Of a DNA stretch of 50,083 nucleotides, positions 24,063-32,768 are shown piece by piece. The stretch is from Longimicrobiales bacterium (GTDB lineage Bacteria > Gemmatimonadota > Gemmatimonadetes > Longimicrobiales > Gaopeijiaceae): positions 1 through 50,083 of the forward strand of contig JANQDZ010000072.1 in the NCBI GenBank assembly GCA_028278645.1, read 5' to 3'. Position 1 is the first letter of the stretch; every line of letters begins with the position of its first letter. Below the pieces are notes generated by a model that made no database searches, had not been told where the DNA came from, and saw only the letters and a program-made list of their open reading frames with translations. Position numbers and translations under genes: made by a program.

Positions 24063-26795
24063 TTATTCGTACCGCAGGGCCGTGGCGGGGTCAACGCGGG
24101 CCCCCCGGGCAGCGGGGATCCAGCAGGCCAGGAGGGCTACCAGTAGGAAGAGGGCGGGCACCGTCGTAAAGGTCCCGAGGTCGGTGGGCTCCACACCGTA
24201 GAGCATTCCCTCCATCAAGCGGGTCAGGAAGAAAGCCGCTCCGGTTCCCACCACAACTCCCAACCCGGCCATGACCATCCCCTGGCGGACCATGAGGCGA
24301 ACCACGTCCCCTGTCTCGGCGCCCAGCGCCATACGAATTCCGATCTCCTGGGTTCTCCGGCTCGCGGCGTAGGAGATCACCCCGTAAATCCCCACCACGG
24401 CCAGGGTCAGGGCCATGGCCGCGAAGGCCGCGAGGAGGACCATGGCGAAACGGGGTTGGGCCACGGAGCTCGCGAGGACGTCGTCCATGGTGGCGACCTC
24501 GGCCAGGGGAATGGAAGGATCCATCCGCCGGACGGCTTCCCGAACTCGGGGAAGGGCCGAGAGAGGTGGTCCTTCGGTCTCGATGGTGAGGGTCAGGCTC
24601 CGCTGGGAATAGCCGTCGAGCTGGGCATGGGGCCGGTAGAAGCGCCCCCTCACGGATCCCGTCAACCCGTTATGTGTCACGTCGCCGACGACGCCGATGA
24701 CGACGCATTCTTCCCCAAAGACCGTGGCCAGCGTCCCTATGGGGTCCCGGCCGACCCAGTACTGCCTGGCCAGGGACTCGTTTATGATGATGACTTCCAG
24801 GGCCCCGTCCTGGTCCCGGGAGTCGAAGGTACGGCCAGCCAGGAGGGGGATGTTCATCACCTCCAGGTACCCGGGGGTGGCCCACTGCCATTCAGCCTGC
24901 ATGGCCTCGTTGTCGCCCCGGTCGTATCCATCCACCCGGATTCCGGCATCCCCCATCGTGGTGGCCAGGGGGAGGATCCGGGCACCCCCGGCCCGGGTCA
25001 CCCCCGGAACCTCCCGGAGTTCGGTCAGGACCTCATCGTAGAACTGCACGATGGACTCTGTGTCTGGATAGGAGCCCGGCGGCGCCGTGAGGCGGAAAGT
25101 AAGGACGTTCTGGGGTTGGAAGCCGGGGTTGATCTCCAGAAGGCTCACGAAGGTACGGACCATGAGAGTGGCCCCCGCCAGGAGCACGACGGCCATGGCC
25201 ATTTGAGCGGCCACGAGCAGTCCTTGTCCCCTGGTGGACACCGCCCCTGTCCCGCGGCCGCTCTCGTGAAGGGAGGCGTTCGCTCCACCCCGGGCCACCC
25301 GGATCGCCGGGACGATCCCGAAGATCAGAGCAGTGAGGAGGGAGGCCCCGAGGGCGAAGGCAAGTACCGTGAGGTTCGTGGACACCGACGCAGACCGGGG
25401 CACAGAATCGGGATCGATGGCCAGAAGCGCGTCCACACCAAGGTGGGCCAGGGTCACACCCAGCACCCCCCCCAGGAGAGCGAGGATTGCGCTTTCGGTG
25501 AGGAGCTGCCGAAGAATGCGGATCCGGCCCGCACCAACTGCGGTCCGCACGGCTACCTCCCGGACCCGCTTCTCAGCCCGGGACAGGAGAAGGTTCGCCA
25601 CGTTCCCACAGGCGATGAGGAGGACGAAGCCCACCGCGCCAAGGAGGACGAGTATGGTGCCCCTGGCCCCTCCAACGATGTCGGACTTGGCGGCAAATAC
25701 GCGGGGCGTGAACCGCCGTTCGGGGCTGTAGAGGCCCACGGGCTCCACCTGGGACATGATCCGGGCGAGATCGGAGCGGGTCTCCTCCACGGTCGCCCCG
25801 TCCAAGAGGCGGGCCACGCCGTACGAACCATGACTGCCTCCGCCTCCCGGATCCTGGGCCGGAGACTCGACGTCGACGTACCACGGAGCGTACACCTCCG
25901 TCACCGAGGACGATGCGTAGTCCACCGGGAGTACGAACCCGCGAGGGAGGACGCCGGCGACGGGCATGGGTGTCCCGTCGAGCTCTGCCGTCGTCCCCAG
26001 TACACCCGGGTCCCCGTCCCAGCGGCGCTGCCAGAGCTCGTACCCGATCAGGATGGGGGGCACGCTGTCACGGGCTTCATCCCAGGTGGGCACCCGCCCG
26101 ATCACGGGCTGGACTCCGAGAACCGTGAACGTGTTCGGGGTCACCATCGCGGCCCCGACCCGCTCCGGGCTCTCCGGTGAGGTGAACGTGGCCGTGCCGG
26201 ACCGATAGAGCGCGATGTCGTCGAGAGTCCGGTTTTCCTGGTGGAAGAGCTGGAACTCCTCCACCGAGAGCCAGGTCTTATCGGGGAAGTTGTCCCAACT
26301 GGCCCACACCGTTACCACCTCTTCGGGGTCCCCATAGGGGAGCGGCTTGATTAGGACTCCGTCGGCCACGCTGAAGATGGCCGTGGCCGCCCCGATCCCC
26401 AGTGCCAGCGTCACCACCGCCACCAGTGAGAACCCGGGGGCCTTTCGGAGGGACCTGAGGGCAAACCTCACGTCATGAACCAACGGTTCCATCCATCCTC
26501 CTTCGAACAGTCTTCGGACCCATCTCCCCACCAGCACCGCCACCGTCGCGCCGGACGGAGCTCGGTTGGGCCGGAGGGTCACGACGATGATCTCTTTGGT
26601 TTCGGGCTCCTCTACGCAGACCAGGAATTGGTCTCCCGCCGGGAAGAGGCATGCGCCGCTTTCCCGGTGCGCGCCGGGCGGTATCCCGTACCGTTCCAGG
26701 TCCCGGATCCTCCCCGCGACTCGCCTCTGCTCCCAACGGGGTAGCGACCGAAGTGCGCGGACAGCCGGACGTGAGAACTCGATACGCCAGGGCAT
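24063..26795 (-). CDS. RelE-like domain in frame with an ADOP-family MacB-like permease
   Basis: One uninterrupted frame of 910 codons from ATG 26795. Residues 1-78 resemble RelE/ParE toxins (WRIEFSRPAVRALRSLP, then RRVAGRIRDLERYGIPPGAH, ending EIIVVTLRP). Residues 79-101 are a linker, and from Met102 a complete ADOP permease begins: EPLVHDVRFALRSLRKAPGF, LALGIGAATAIFSVADGVLI, two periplasmic core domains, two FtsX blocks and a C-terminal RVDPATALRYE. An AAGGAGG lies four bases before the Met102 ATG at 26492, so the permease (809 residues) could also be translated separately from inside the frame. The antitoxin gene ends just upstream at 26825. The alternatives are a true fusion, a toxin that lost its stop, or two overlapping products. 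Substrate unknown. Confidence 0.8.
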   Translation of the reverse strand: MPWRIEFSRPAVRALRSLPRWEQRRVAGRIRDLERYGIPPGAHRESGACLFPAGDQFLVCVEEPETKEIIVVTLRPNRAPSGATVAVLVGRWVRRLFEGGWMEPLVHDVRFALRSLRKAPGFSLVAVVTLALGIGAATAIFSVADGVLIKPLPYGDPEEVVTVWASWDNFPDKTWLSVEEFQLFHQENRTLDDIALYRSGTATFTSPESPERVGAAMVTPNTFTVLGVQPVIGRVPTWDEARDSVPPILIGYELWQRRWDGDPGVLGTTAELDGTPMPVAGVLPRGFVLPVDYASSSVTEVYAPWYVDVESPAQDPGGGGSHGSYGVARLLDGATVEETRSDLARIMSQVEPVGLYSPERRFTPRVFAAKSDIVGGARGTILVLLGAVGFVLLIACGNVANLLLSRAEKRVREVAVRTAVGAGRIRILRQLLTESAILALLGGVLGVTLAHLGVDALLAIDPDSVPRSASVSTNLTVLAFALGASLLTALIFGIVPAIRVARGGANASLHESGRGTGAVSTRGQGLLVAAQMAMAVVLLAGATLMVRTFVSLLEINPGFQPQNVLTFRLTAPPGSYPDTESIVQFYDEVLTELREVPGVTRAGGARILPLATTMGDAGIRVDGYDRGDNEAMQAEWQWATPGYLEVMNIPLLAGRTFDSRDQDGALEVIIINESLARQYWVGRDPIGTLATVFGEECVVIGVVGDVTHNGLTGSVRGRFYRPHAQLDGYSQRSLTLTIETEGPPLSALPRVREAVRRMDPSIPLAEVATMDDVLASSVAQPRFAMVLLAAFAAMALTLAVVGIYGVISYAASRRTQEIGIRMALGAETGDVVRLMVRQGMVMAGLGVVVGTGAAFFLTRLMEGMLYGVEPTDLGTFTTVPALFLLVALLACWIPAARGARVDPATALRYE
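26562..26795 (-). other. RelE/ParE-like toxin domain region
   Basis: This marks the N-terminal 78 codons of the frame described at 24063-26795. The beta-helix-helix-beta order and PPGAHRESGACLF, followed by a QFLVCVEEPETKEIIVVTL hairpin, match the RelE/ParE fold. Free-standing RelE toxins end about here, but no stop codon occurs before the permease. The usual positively charged C-terminal residues of active RelE (as in VRHR-type endings) are reduced to RPNR. Confidence 0.65.
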
Positions 26796-26824
26796 GGGTG
26801 GGCGCGCTTCCTGGAGCCGGTTCG

Positions 26825-27079
26825 TCAAAGGCCCAGGTCCCGCCGTATTTCGTCCCAGGGAACGGTGCCGGTTTCAGCAATCTCCTGAAGAGCAGTCTCG
26901 AAATCCCTGGCCTCCAGTAGGGTGCGGAGCCGGTCGAGGAGGGTGGCGTCCTCGACGGGGACGATTGCCACCAACTCCTTCCCATGCCGGGTCACAACGA
27001 AACGTTCTCCGCCGTAGGCGGCGCGATTCAGGAGCTCGGCCATGTTCTTCCGGGCCTCGGCCGTGGTTACGTTCTTCAT
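26825..27079 (-). CDS. Phd/YefM-type antitoxin
   Basis: An 84-residue protein beginning MKNVTTAEARKNMAELLNRA, followed by GGERFVVTRHGKELVAIVPV. This is the Phd/YefM DNA-binding fold; the acidic helical C-terminus (TLLEARDFETALQEIAETGT) would wrap a toxin. ATG 27079 has GAGGA upstream. Its stop lies 29 bases before the ATG of the RelE-like frame; a TTG at 26828 in that frame would even overlap the stop. Phd-type antitoxins normally repress their own promoter by binding a palindrome, and one is present at 27202-27211. By location it would regulate the permease as well. Confidence 0.88.
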   Translation of the reverse strand: MKNVTTAEARKNMAELLNRAAYGGERFVVTRHGKELVAIVPVEDATLLDRLRTLLEARDFETALQEIAETGTVPWDEIRRDLGL

Positions 27080-27191
27080 GGTTTTCCTCGGGTTGATCCG
27101 ACCTTCGGGGCGTGGTCGGCCGTAGATCCGGCCGGTCTCCGAACCCGCTCGCAGTTTGTTCGATGGGTACCGCCGTCGAAAAGTTGGGACA

Positions 27192-27219
27192 AAGATACCA
27201 ATTTGTACAAAATTTACAA
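27192..27219 (-). promoter_or_regulatory. Antitoxin operon promoter with central palindrome
   Basis: On the minus strand, TTGTAA (27214-27219) and TATCTT (27192-27197) are 16 bp apart, about 110 bp before the antitoxin ATG. The palindrome TTTGTACAAA (27202-27211) lies between the two hexamers, the place expected for autorepression by a Phd-type antitoxin. The hexamers are only fair matches. Confidence 0.45.
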
Positions 27220-27267
27220 GAGTCGAGTTTGGGCCACCGGCCCTGGTTCGATGTTGGGTGAGAACAG

Positions 27268-27329
27268 AAAAACGGCCTCCCTGGCTCATGGAACAAGGGG
27301 AGAGTTCTCCCCGGTTCCGCGAGGGCCGT
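27268..27329 (-). terminator. Intrinsic terminator after the Ser/Thr kinase gene
   Basis: On the minus strand, ACGGCC (27324-27329) pairs with GGCCGT (27272-27277), GGAAC with GTTCC, and GGGGAG with CTCCCC around an AACT loop. A run of T residues follows the final GGCCG. It ends the kinase transcript about 190 bp before the antitoxin gene. Confidence 0.6.
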
Positions 27330-27358
27330 CAAACCTCGGGGCTCCCCGGGGCCAGCCG

Positions 27359-30022
27359 TTATGTGGCCTCAGGAGATCCCGATGCCGGATCTTGGTACCT
27401 ATCCGCCTCAGCCCGGAACGCCTGGGCATCGCCTGGTCTACCAAGAGCATCGTAAGCTGCGGCAAGGTCCTGTCGTGCGGCCTGGAGCCAACTGACCGAA
27501 GGGTCTGTGACCGCCGACAGCACCTCGTAGCCCGCCGACAGTTCGGCCTCCGCTTCAGACCAGCGGTCCTGGCGAATGAGGGCTCTGCCCAGTTTGATCC
27601 GGGCGATACCCGTATTCATATCTTCCGGGGAAAGGGTTTGAGCGAAAACTCTCACCGCTTCGCGGAAGAGTCGTTCCGCGTCAGCGTACCGCTCCGCCTC
27701 CAGAAACACGTCACCCAGGTTGGACCTCGCGATCGCTTTCAGCCAATGCGGCTCTGAATAGACGGAATCGTAAACCTCTGCCATGGAGCGGTAGCTCTCT
27801 TCCGCCAGCCCGAGATCCCCCGTAGTCAGGGCGATAATGCCGATGTCGTTTCGGGTGGATGCGACTGACGGATGAATCGGCCCGTAGAGATTGACCTGCG
27901 TCTTGAGAGCTTGTTCTAGGTGGCCCAGCGCTTCCTGCGTCTTACCCTGATAATTCAAGGCTCTTCCTAACATCGTGAGGGCGGAGGCCGTCTCCGGATG
28001 GTCCGTCCCGTAGTACGCCTCTATGATCCCGAGGGCCTCTCTGTACCTGGACTCGGCTTCTCCATATCTCCCCCATTGAAATTGAACCGCCCCGAGGTTG
28101 ATGAGCCCATCCGCGACGTTGGGGTGCTCTGCCCCATAAAGCCGGCGATCGATCTCCAGGCTGATTCGGTTCAAGGAGTCGGCCTCTTCATAGTGTCCGG
28201 CATAAAAATGCGTGTTGGCCAATTCCCCCACCGCCCCCGCATAGGCCGACCCGCCGGGGGACACCTCCTGGTATCGGTCGGCCACTGATCCCAGGAGTGG
28301 GATGGCCTCGTCGTACCGTCCTGCCTCCTGAAGCACCCGACCCAGGGCGACCCTGGCTTCAAGGACGGTCGGATGGTTGGCAGGAAAAAGGTCGGAGGCC
28401 ATATCAACCGCTTCCCTGGCAAAGGTCTCTGCCTCATCAAATCGGGCTTGGCTCACCCTGAGACTCCCCAAGGCGACCAGGCTCTCTGCAACGTCGCCGC
28501 TTTTTTCCCCGGAGAGCTCCTTCCGGCCCAGGAGAGCCCTGGTGAGTAGGCTGTCGGCCCGATCCAGGCTTCCCAGCTGCTGGTACAGTCCCCCGAGCGT
28601 GTAGAGGAGCTCGGCTTGGATGGCCGGTTCCCCGTCCAGGAGGTCCGCCTCCTGAGCTCCTCGATCGATTAGAGCGACCACTCGGAGAGAATCTGCCGGA
28701 CCGGCGTCAGCATTCCCTCCTTGGAAAAGACTCATCATGAAATCCTGAATCCTCTTCGTGCTCTCCGCTTCGGCCAGGGCGGCGTCCCGGGCCGCAGCCA
28801 AACGGACCGTATAAAAGCCCACCAACCCGACACCGACCAACAAAACCGCCGATGCTATCGCCACAGACCGAGCGTTCCTTCGCAGGAATTTCCCGACCCT
28901 GTACCCCACAGAATCCGGCTGGGCGTCCAAAGGCTCCCGCCGGAGGAAGTGATCGATGTCCCGGATCAAACCCTGAACAGTCCTATAACGGCGTAGAGGG
29001 TCCTTGTGCATGGCCGTCATGCACATCACGTCCAGGTCTCCCCACTCCCCTCGCGTGGCCACGAGCCTAAGCCCGTCCCCAGGCCCTTGCCCGATCTGGG
29101 ACGGTCTATCGGGTTCCACTTCTGCGATGGCTACCTCGGCCTCACCGGGGGTTTTTCGGGATAGGTCCAACGGCTGCCGACCGGTAAGGATCTCGTAGAG
29201 AATAACCCCAAGCGCGTAGATGTCCGTGTAGATGCCTGTCGCTCTTCCAAGCACCTGTTCCGGCGCAGCATAGGCCGGCGTCATGAGGCGGAGTGCGGTC
29301 TGGGTGGGATCTCCGCCAGCTTCGGATCCATCGAGCTGCTTTGCGATGCCGAAGTCCAGGAGTTTGAGGCCACCCCCAGTCTTGACGAGGATGTTGGATG
29401 GCTTGAGATCTCGGTGAATGACAGCTTGCCGATGGGCTGCCTGAACGGCTTCGCAAACCGACCGGAACAGATCCAGGCGCTCTCGCAGCGAGAGATCCCA
29501 GAACTCGCAGTACTCGTTGAGGGGCAGACCCTCCACGTACTCCATGACGAAGTAGGGAGTGCCGTCGGGGAGGACATCCGCATCGAAGAGCTTCGCAATG
29601 GAAGGATGGTCCAACCCGGCCAAGGTCCGCTGTTCCTCCGCGAACCGTTCCCTGCGGGCGGGTGAGAGGGCAGCGTCCCTGAGAATCTTTACGGCTGCCC
29701 TGCCCCCCGTGTCCTCGCGTTCGCCCAGGTACACCACACCCATCCCCCCCCGGCCAAGAACGGTTGAAAGGCGGTAAGGTCCCACCCGACGGTAGAGGAT
29801 CGAGCGGCCCTCGAAGACGTCCTCGGCCAACTCCCCCAGGTCCCGGTCCAAGATCGAAGAGTCGCGTTCGTCCCCCTCTAGTAGGGCACGGACCGCATCA
29901 AACAGAGCGAGGTCACCGCCACACTCCGTTTCCAGGAACTCAGCCCTTTCGTCCAAGGGCAGTTCAACGGCTTTATGAAACAGGTCCTGGACCCGCTCCC
30001 AGCGCTCGGGATCGAGGCGCAT
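27359..30022 (-). CDS. Ser/Thr protein kinase with membrane helix and TPR repeats
   Basis: An 887-residue protein. The kinase domain (about 83-360) has the glycine loop GRGGMG (90-95), Lys112, HRDLKPSN (203-210), DFG (223-225) and the APEQ motif, so it should be active. A membrane helix lies at about 386-405. The extracytoplasmic half (about 410-885) is built of TPR repeats, with recurring YxxAxxLxxxAL-type units such as RYGEAESRYREALGIIEAYY. N-terminal residues 1-60 form a helical segment common in these kinases (DLFHKAVELPLDERAEFLE). The start has GGGAAG upstream. The ECF sigma gene ends 55 bp upstream on the same strand, a pairing frequent in Acidobacteria and Gemmatimonadota. It probably relays an envelope signal to the sigma factor or other targets. 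Confidence 0.92.
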   Translation of the reverse strand: MRLDPERWERVQDLFHKAVELPLDERAEFLETECGGDLALFDAVRALLEGDERDSSILDRDLGELAEDVFEGRSILYRRVGPYRLSTVLGRGGMGVVYLGEREDTGGRAAVKILRDAALSPARRERFAEEQRTLAGLDHPSIAKLFDADVLPDGTPYFVMEYVEGLPLNEYCEFWDLSLRERLDLFRSVCEAVQAAHRQAVIHRDLKPSNILVKTGGGLKLLDFGIAKQLDGSEAGGDPTQTALRLMTPAYAAPEQVLGRATGIYTDIYALGVILYEILTGRQPLDLSRKTPGEAEVAIAEVEPDRPSQIGQGPGDGLRLVATRGEWGDLDVMCMTAMHKDPLRRYRTVQGLIRDIDHFLRREPLDAQPDSVGYRVGKFLRRNARSVAIASAVLLVGVGLVGFYTVRLAAARDAALAEAESTKRIQDFMMSLFQGGNADAGPADSLRVVALIDRGAQEADLLDGEPAIQAELLYTLGGLYQQLGSLDRADSLLTRALLGRKELSGEKSGDVAESLVALGSLRVSQARFDEAETFAREAVDMASDLFPANHPTVLEARVALGRVLQEAGRYDEAIPLLGSVADRYQEVSPGGSAYAGAVGELANTHFYAGHYEEADSLNRISLEIDRRLYGAEHPNVADGLINLGAVQFQWGRYGEAESRYREALGIIEAYYGTDHPETASALTMLGRALNYQGKTQEALGHLEQALKTQVNLYGPIHPSVASTRNDIGIIALTTGDLGLAEESYRSMAEVYDSVYSEPHWLKAIARSNLGDVFLEAERYADAERLFREAVRVFAQTLSPEDMNTGIARIKLGRALIRQDRWSEAEAELSAGYEVLSAVTDPSVSWLQAARQDLAAAYDALGRPGDAQAFRAEADRYQDPASGSPEAT

Positions 30023-30077
30023 GCACTTCCCTTTTCAGAGATGAGGAACAACGAATCAGCAAACGAACAATCCGAGA

Positions 30078-30590
30078 CTAAACCAGCCGGGTGGCCAGCC
30101 AGGCACGAGCAGCCCGCCAATCCCTCTCCACCGTCGACTCCGAGATCCCCAGAGCCACGGCAGTCTCGGCTACCTCCAATCCCCCGAAAAACCGGCACTC
30201 GACGACCCGAGACTGCCGTGGGTGCATCTGGGCCAGCTCTTCCAAGGCCGAGTCCAGAGCGAGGATCTCATCCGGGCTTTGTCCTCCGCTACCGAGATCG
30301 TCGGCGAAGGTGACCAGTTCTTGACCTCCCCCTCGCTTCTTAGCACCTCGACGGCGAGCAGCTTCCACCAGGACCTGCCGCATTGCCCGAGCCGCAATCC
30401 GCTTGAAATGAGTCTTCGATTCCGGTTCGATCCGCAGGGACGCGGCCAACTTCATATACGCTTCATTCACAAGGGCGGTCGGGTTGAGAGTCTCATTCGG
30501 GTGATCCCGGCGCACGCTGGATGCGAGCCGCCGTAACTCTTCGTACGTCGCACTGAAGAGCGTGTGCAGTGCGTCGTTCTCCGAGGGCAT
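30078..30590 (-). CDS. ECF-type sigma-70 family sigma factor
   Basis: A 170-residue sigma factor of the ECF type common in Acidobacteria. Region 2 is TLFSATYEELRRLASSVRRD with LNPTALVNEAYMKLA, and region 4 is LAQMHPRQSRVVECRFFGGL with VAETAVALGISESTVERDW (helix-turn-helix). ATG 30590 has AGGAG seven bases upstream. No zinc-type anti-sigma gene is next to it; a Ser/Thr kinase gene follows, which suggests regulation by phosphorylation instead. The target promoters are not evident in the window. Confidence 0.92.
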   Translation of the reverse strand: MPSENDALHTLFSATYEELRRLASSVRRDHPNETLNPTALVNEAYMKLAASLRIEPESKTHFKRIAARAMRQVLVEAARRRGAKKRGGGQELVTFADDLGSGGQSPDEILALDSALEELAQMHPRQSRVVECRFFGGLEVAETAVALGISESTVERDWRAARAWLATRLV

Positions 30591-30786
30591 TGGACCGCTC
30601 CTTCTGACTCCGAGCCGATCTCACCGGCAAATGTGAAATAATCTCGAGCAGGTCCAGCCGTGGCCGCCCGAGCATAGAGATCGAAGCTACTTAAGCTGAA
30701 CGAAGGCGGTCAATTCTTTTCGATGACGGTCGAGGGGAGGGTTTTTCGCAAAGGGAAATGAGCCCAACCCATTAAAGGAGACATCA

Positions 30787-31335
30787 ATGGCCGACATCGT
30801 GATCAACAAGAAGACCTATGAACACCTGTTCTTCCGGGGCAGCGTGGTCGGTGCGGAGAAGCAGTTGGAGACCAAGGTGAGCGGCGGCGGTGGCGGCGGC
30901 GGCACCTACCGGGGGACCGGGTATACAGCCCCGGTCCGCATCCAATCCACCACCGTCACCCACGACATGATTCACCTTGCCGACGAAGACGGTCGGGAGC
31001 ACGCCATGCGGCTCCAGGATTGGGACCTGTCTGTACGAGAAACCCATCTCCTCACCGCCATCTGGCTGGTCAAGAAGGGAAGGAAGAAAGGACCCTACGT
31101 GGCCATCCATAACCACTCGCTGGAAGAGACGGACTACAACGAAAAAGAGTTGGCTAGGATGCACCGCTCGCTCTGGATGTTCTTCGCGAGTTTGGCGCTG
31201 TTCTTCCTCCCCTTCAGTACAGGAGTGAAGCTCACCCTGGTAGCTGTTGGCCTCGGGTACTGGTGGTACAGAGGGATCAGCGGACGGAAACAACTAATCG
31301 CCAGCGGACAGTTGCTGCAGATGGCCGGCGTCTAG
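30787..31335 (+). CDS. Membrane-anchored protein of unknown function
   Basis: A 182-residue protein. The N-terminal cytoplasmic part (1-120) has a glycine run (SGGGGGGGTYRGTGYTAP) and a beta-rich segment with RIQSTTVTHDMIHLADEDG. Two membrane helices follow near 127-158 (LWMFFASLALFFLPFSTGVK, then LTLVAVGLGYWWYRGI). The start has an AGGAG ribosome-binding site. The composition suggests a soluble sensor or binding domain with a C-terminal membrane anchor. I do not recognise the family. It is divergent from the ECF sigma gene, which lies 196 bp away. Confidence 0.75.
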   Translation: MADIVINKKTYEHLFFRGSVVGAEKQLETKVSGGGGGGGTYRGTGYTAPVRIQSTTVTHDMIHLADEDGREHAMRLQDWDLSVRETHLLTAIWLVKKGRKKGPYVAIHNHSLEETDYNEKELARMHRSLWMFFASLALFFLPFSTGVKLTLVAVGLGYWWYRGISGRKQLIASGQLLQMAGV

Positions 31336-31858
31336 CCGAACCGGGATCCCTGGGGCAGGAGAGGTCTGGCCAGGAGCGTCGAAGACTGTCTTCTAGCACC
31401 CAATACCGAGACAGTTCGGGAAGAAGTCGCTACCCAACGACCCGGTGAGTTACCGCACTCCGACAGCCTCCCAGCTGATTCCTCCCTTGACACTTAACCT
31501 GGTTTTCGTGGGAATTGTGTCTTTCGCAGATCGAGGCTGCCCGGGAGATCCTGGCGAGAGGCGGTCTGGGTGGCGAACCCCGAGGGGTGTCGCCGATGTC
31601 CACGATCCTCGCTTCCTTCACATCGTGTCCTGGAGGGCGGGGAGCCTTGTGTACACCATGGATGAGGTCGAATCCGTCGACCAGGCCCTCCAAGAGCTCC
31701 TGGGTCTCCTCGGTGGCCGATAAGTGATTGGCGCACGCTTCACCAAGCGTTTGTTCCTGTCCGGGTAAGCCGTAGGGTCCGGTCGCCCTCGCTTCGCACC
31801 TCGGGCTCCGGATCGGCAAGATGCTCCGGCAGAAGAGACGCCAGCCGTTAGGGACGAA
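31336..31858. other. 523-bp region with possible frameshifted gene remnant
   Basis: No intact gene is convincing. On the plus strand, 31515-31600 reads IEAAREILARGGLGGEP in one frame. The next frame reads HDPRFLHIVSWRAGSLVYTM and then EVESVDQALQELLGLL up to a stop at 31723. The two pieces look coding-like and would join after a single frameshift near 31600. This may be a decayed small gene, but no homologue is recognised. Confidence 0.3.
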
Positions 31859-32584
31859 ATGGTTGATTCAGAATCCAGGAAAGGACCACAAGTGTTGTTG
31901 CGCCTCTTCACTGAAGGCGTGGTTATCGTTCTCAGCATCCTTCTGGCGTTTTGGATCGATGCTTCGTGGGAACTCCACCGTGAACGGGATCAAGCGTTGG
32001 AGCATCTCCAACTTGTCCGGGACGAGCTCGTGGGGAACCTCGATGTGCTCGAGGAAGGTGCGCAGCAATGTGAGGACGGCGCAGCTCATGTGATCCGTCA
32101 CCTTCTGACTCTGATGGGACCTGAACCAACGATGGTCCCTGTCGATTCTCTCGCCCATCTCGTCGCGAGCTCGTTGAGGGGCAACGCCCCCCCTCTGAGG
32201 ACCTCTGCATTCGACGCGTTCCTCTCCTCTGGTACCCCGGGAGAAGTCGCCTCCTTGCCTCTACAGGAGGAGCTGAGGCGTTGGCAGGGTACCATAGAAG
32301 TCAGACGGGAGCGCGTGCAGATAACGTCGGACGAGATCGCGAAGACCATCGAATACCTGGTGAGCATCGGCGCCCAAGCTCGCATCAACGACGCCTCGCG
32401 AGTGAATCTGCCCCCATCGCGGTTTTCGTTTGACGTGAAAGCACTGCTCTCCGATGCGGTTTTCGCAAGCACCATTGGGTCACTTGGTGTTCGCAGGGAC
32501 CAGGTGTGTATGGACGACGCGAACCGGAGGAAGCCTCGAGCTCAGGCTCTTATCGACCTCATATCCGCAGAGTTGGACCGCTAG
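31859..32584 (+). CDS. Single-pass membrane protein of unknown function (DUF6090-like layout)
   Basis: A 241-residue protein with a membrane helix at about 18-36 (EGVVIVLSILLAFWIDASWE), then a long helical extracytoplasmic region (DQALEHLQLVRDELVGNLDV, RRWQGTIEVRRERVQITSDE). The EG.LIV.SILLAF.ID.W pattern with an immediate helical REHDQA-like segment is like the DUF6090-type proteins that occur in Bacteroidetes and Gemmatimonadota. The start has only a weak GGGA. Function unknown. It stands alone before a convergent SDR gene, with a possible bidirectional terminator between them. Confidence 0.7.
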   Translation: MVDSESRKGPQVLLRLFTEGVVIVLSILLAFWIDASWELHRERDQALEHLQLVRDELVGNLDVLEEGAQQCEDGAAHVIRHLLTLMGPEPTMVPVDSLAHLVASSLRGNAPPLRTSAFDAFLSSGTPGEVASLPLQEELRRWQGTIEVRRERVQITSDEIAKTIEYLVSIGAQARINDASRVNLPPSRFSFDVKALLSDAVFASTIGSLGVRRDQVCMDDANRRKPRAQALIDLISAELDR

Positions 32585-32688
32585 CGTCGCCCCCTCTCAC
32601 AAGCAACCGCTGCCGCCCGTTATTGGGTCCATTCGTTGGGTAGCGCCCGTTTCCCACCGCGGCCTTGGAGTAGGAGGTAGGGGGGATG

Positions 32689-32732
32689 AAAAAACGGCCT
32701 CCCCGATCCATTGTCGAGAAAGCCGCTTTTGT
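32689..32732. terminator. Possible bidirectional terminator between convergent genes
   Basis: A-run 32689-32694, then CGGC (32695-32698), CGA (32704-32706), TCG (32714-32716), GCCG (32722-32725) and a CTTTT run. The stem is imperfect, with bulges, but it has a T-run on either strand. Its position between two convergent genes supports it. Confidence 0.4.
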
Positions 32733-32768
32733 TTGGCCTGGATAGACGGGAAGAAGGACCAGGACAGC

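Noticed and set aside
24456-26180. 574-codon plus-strand frame opposite the third ADOP permease
   Set aside because: Gly/His/Asp-rich translation typical of an antisense frame in GC-rich DNA; the minus strand has all permease motifs.
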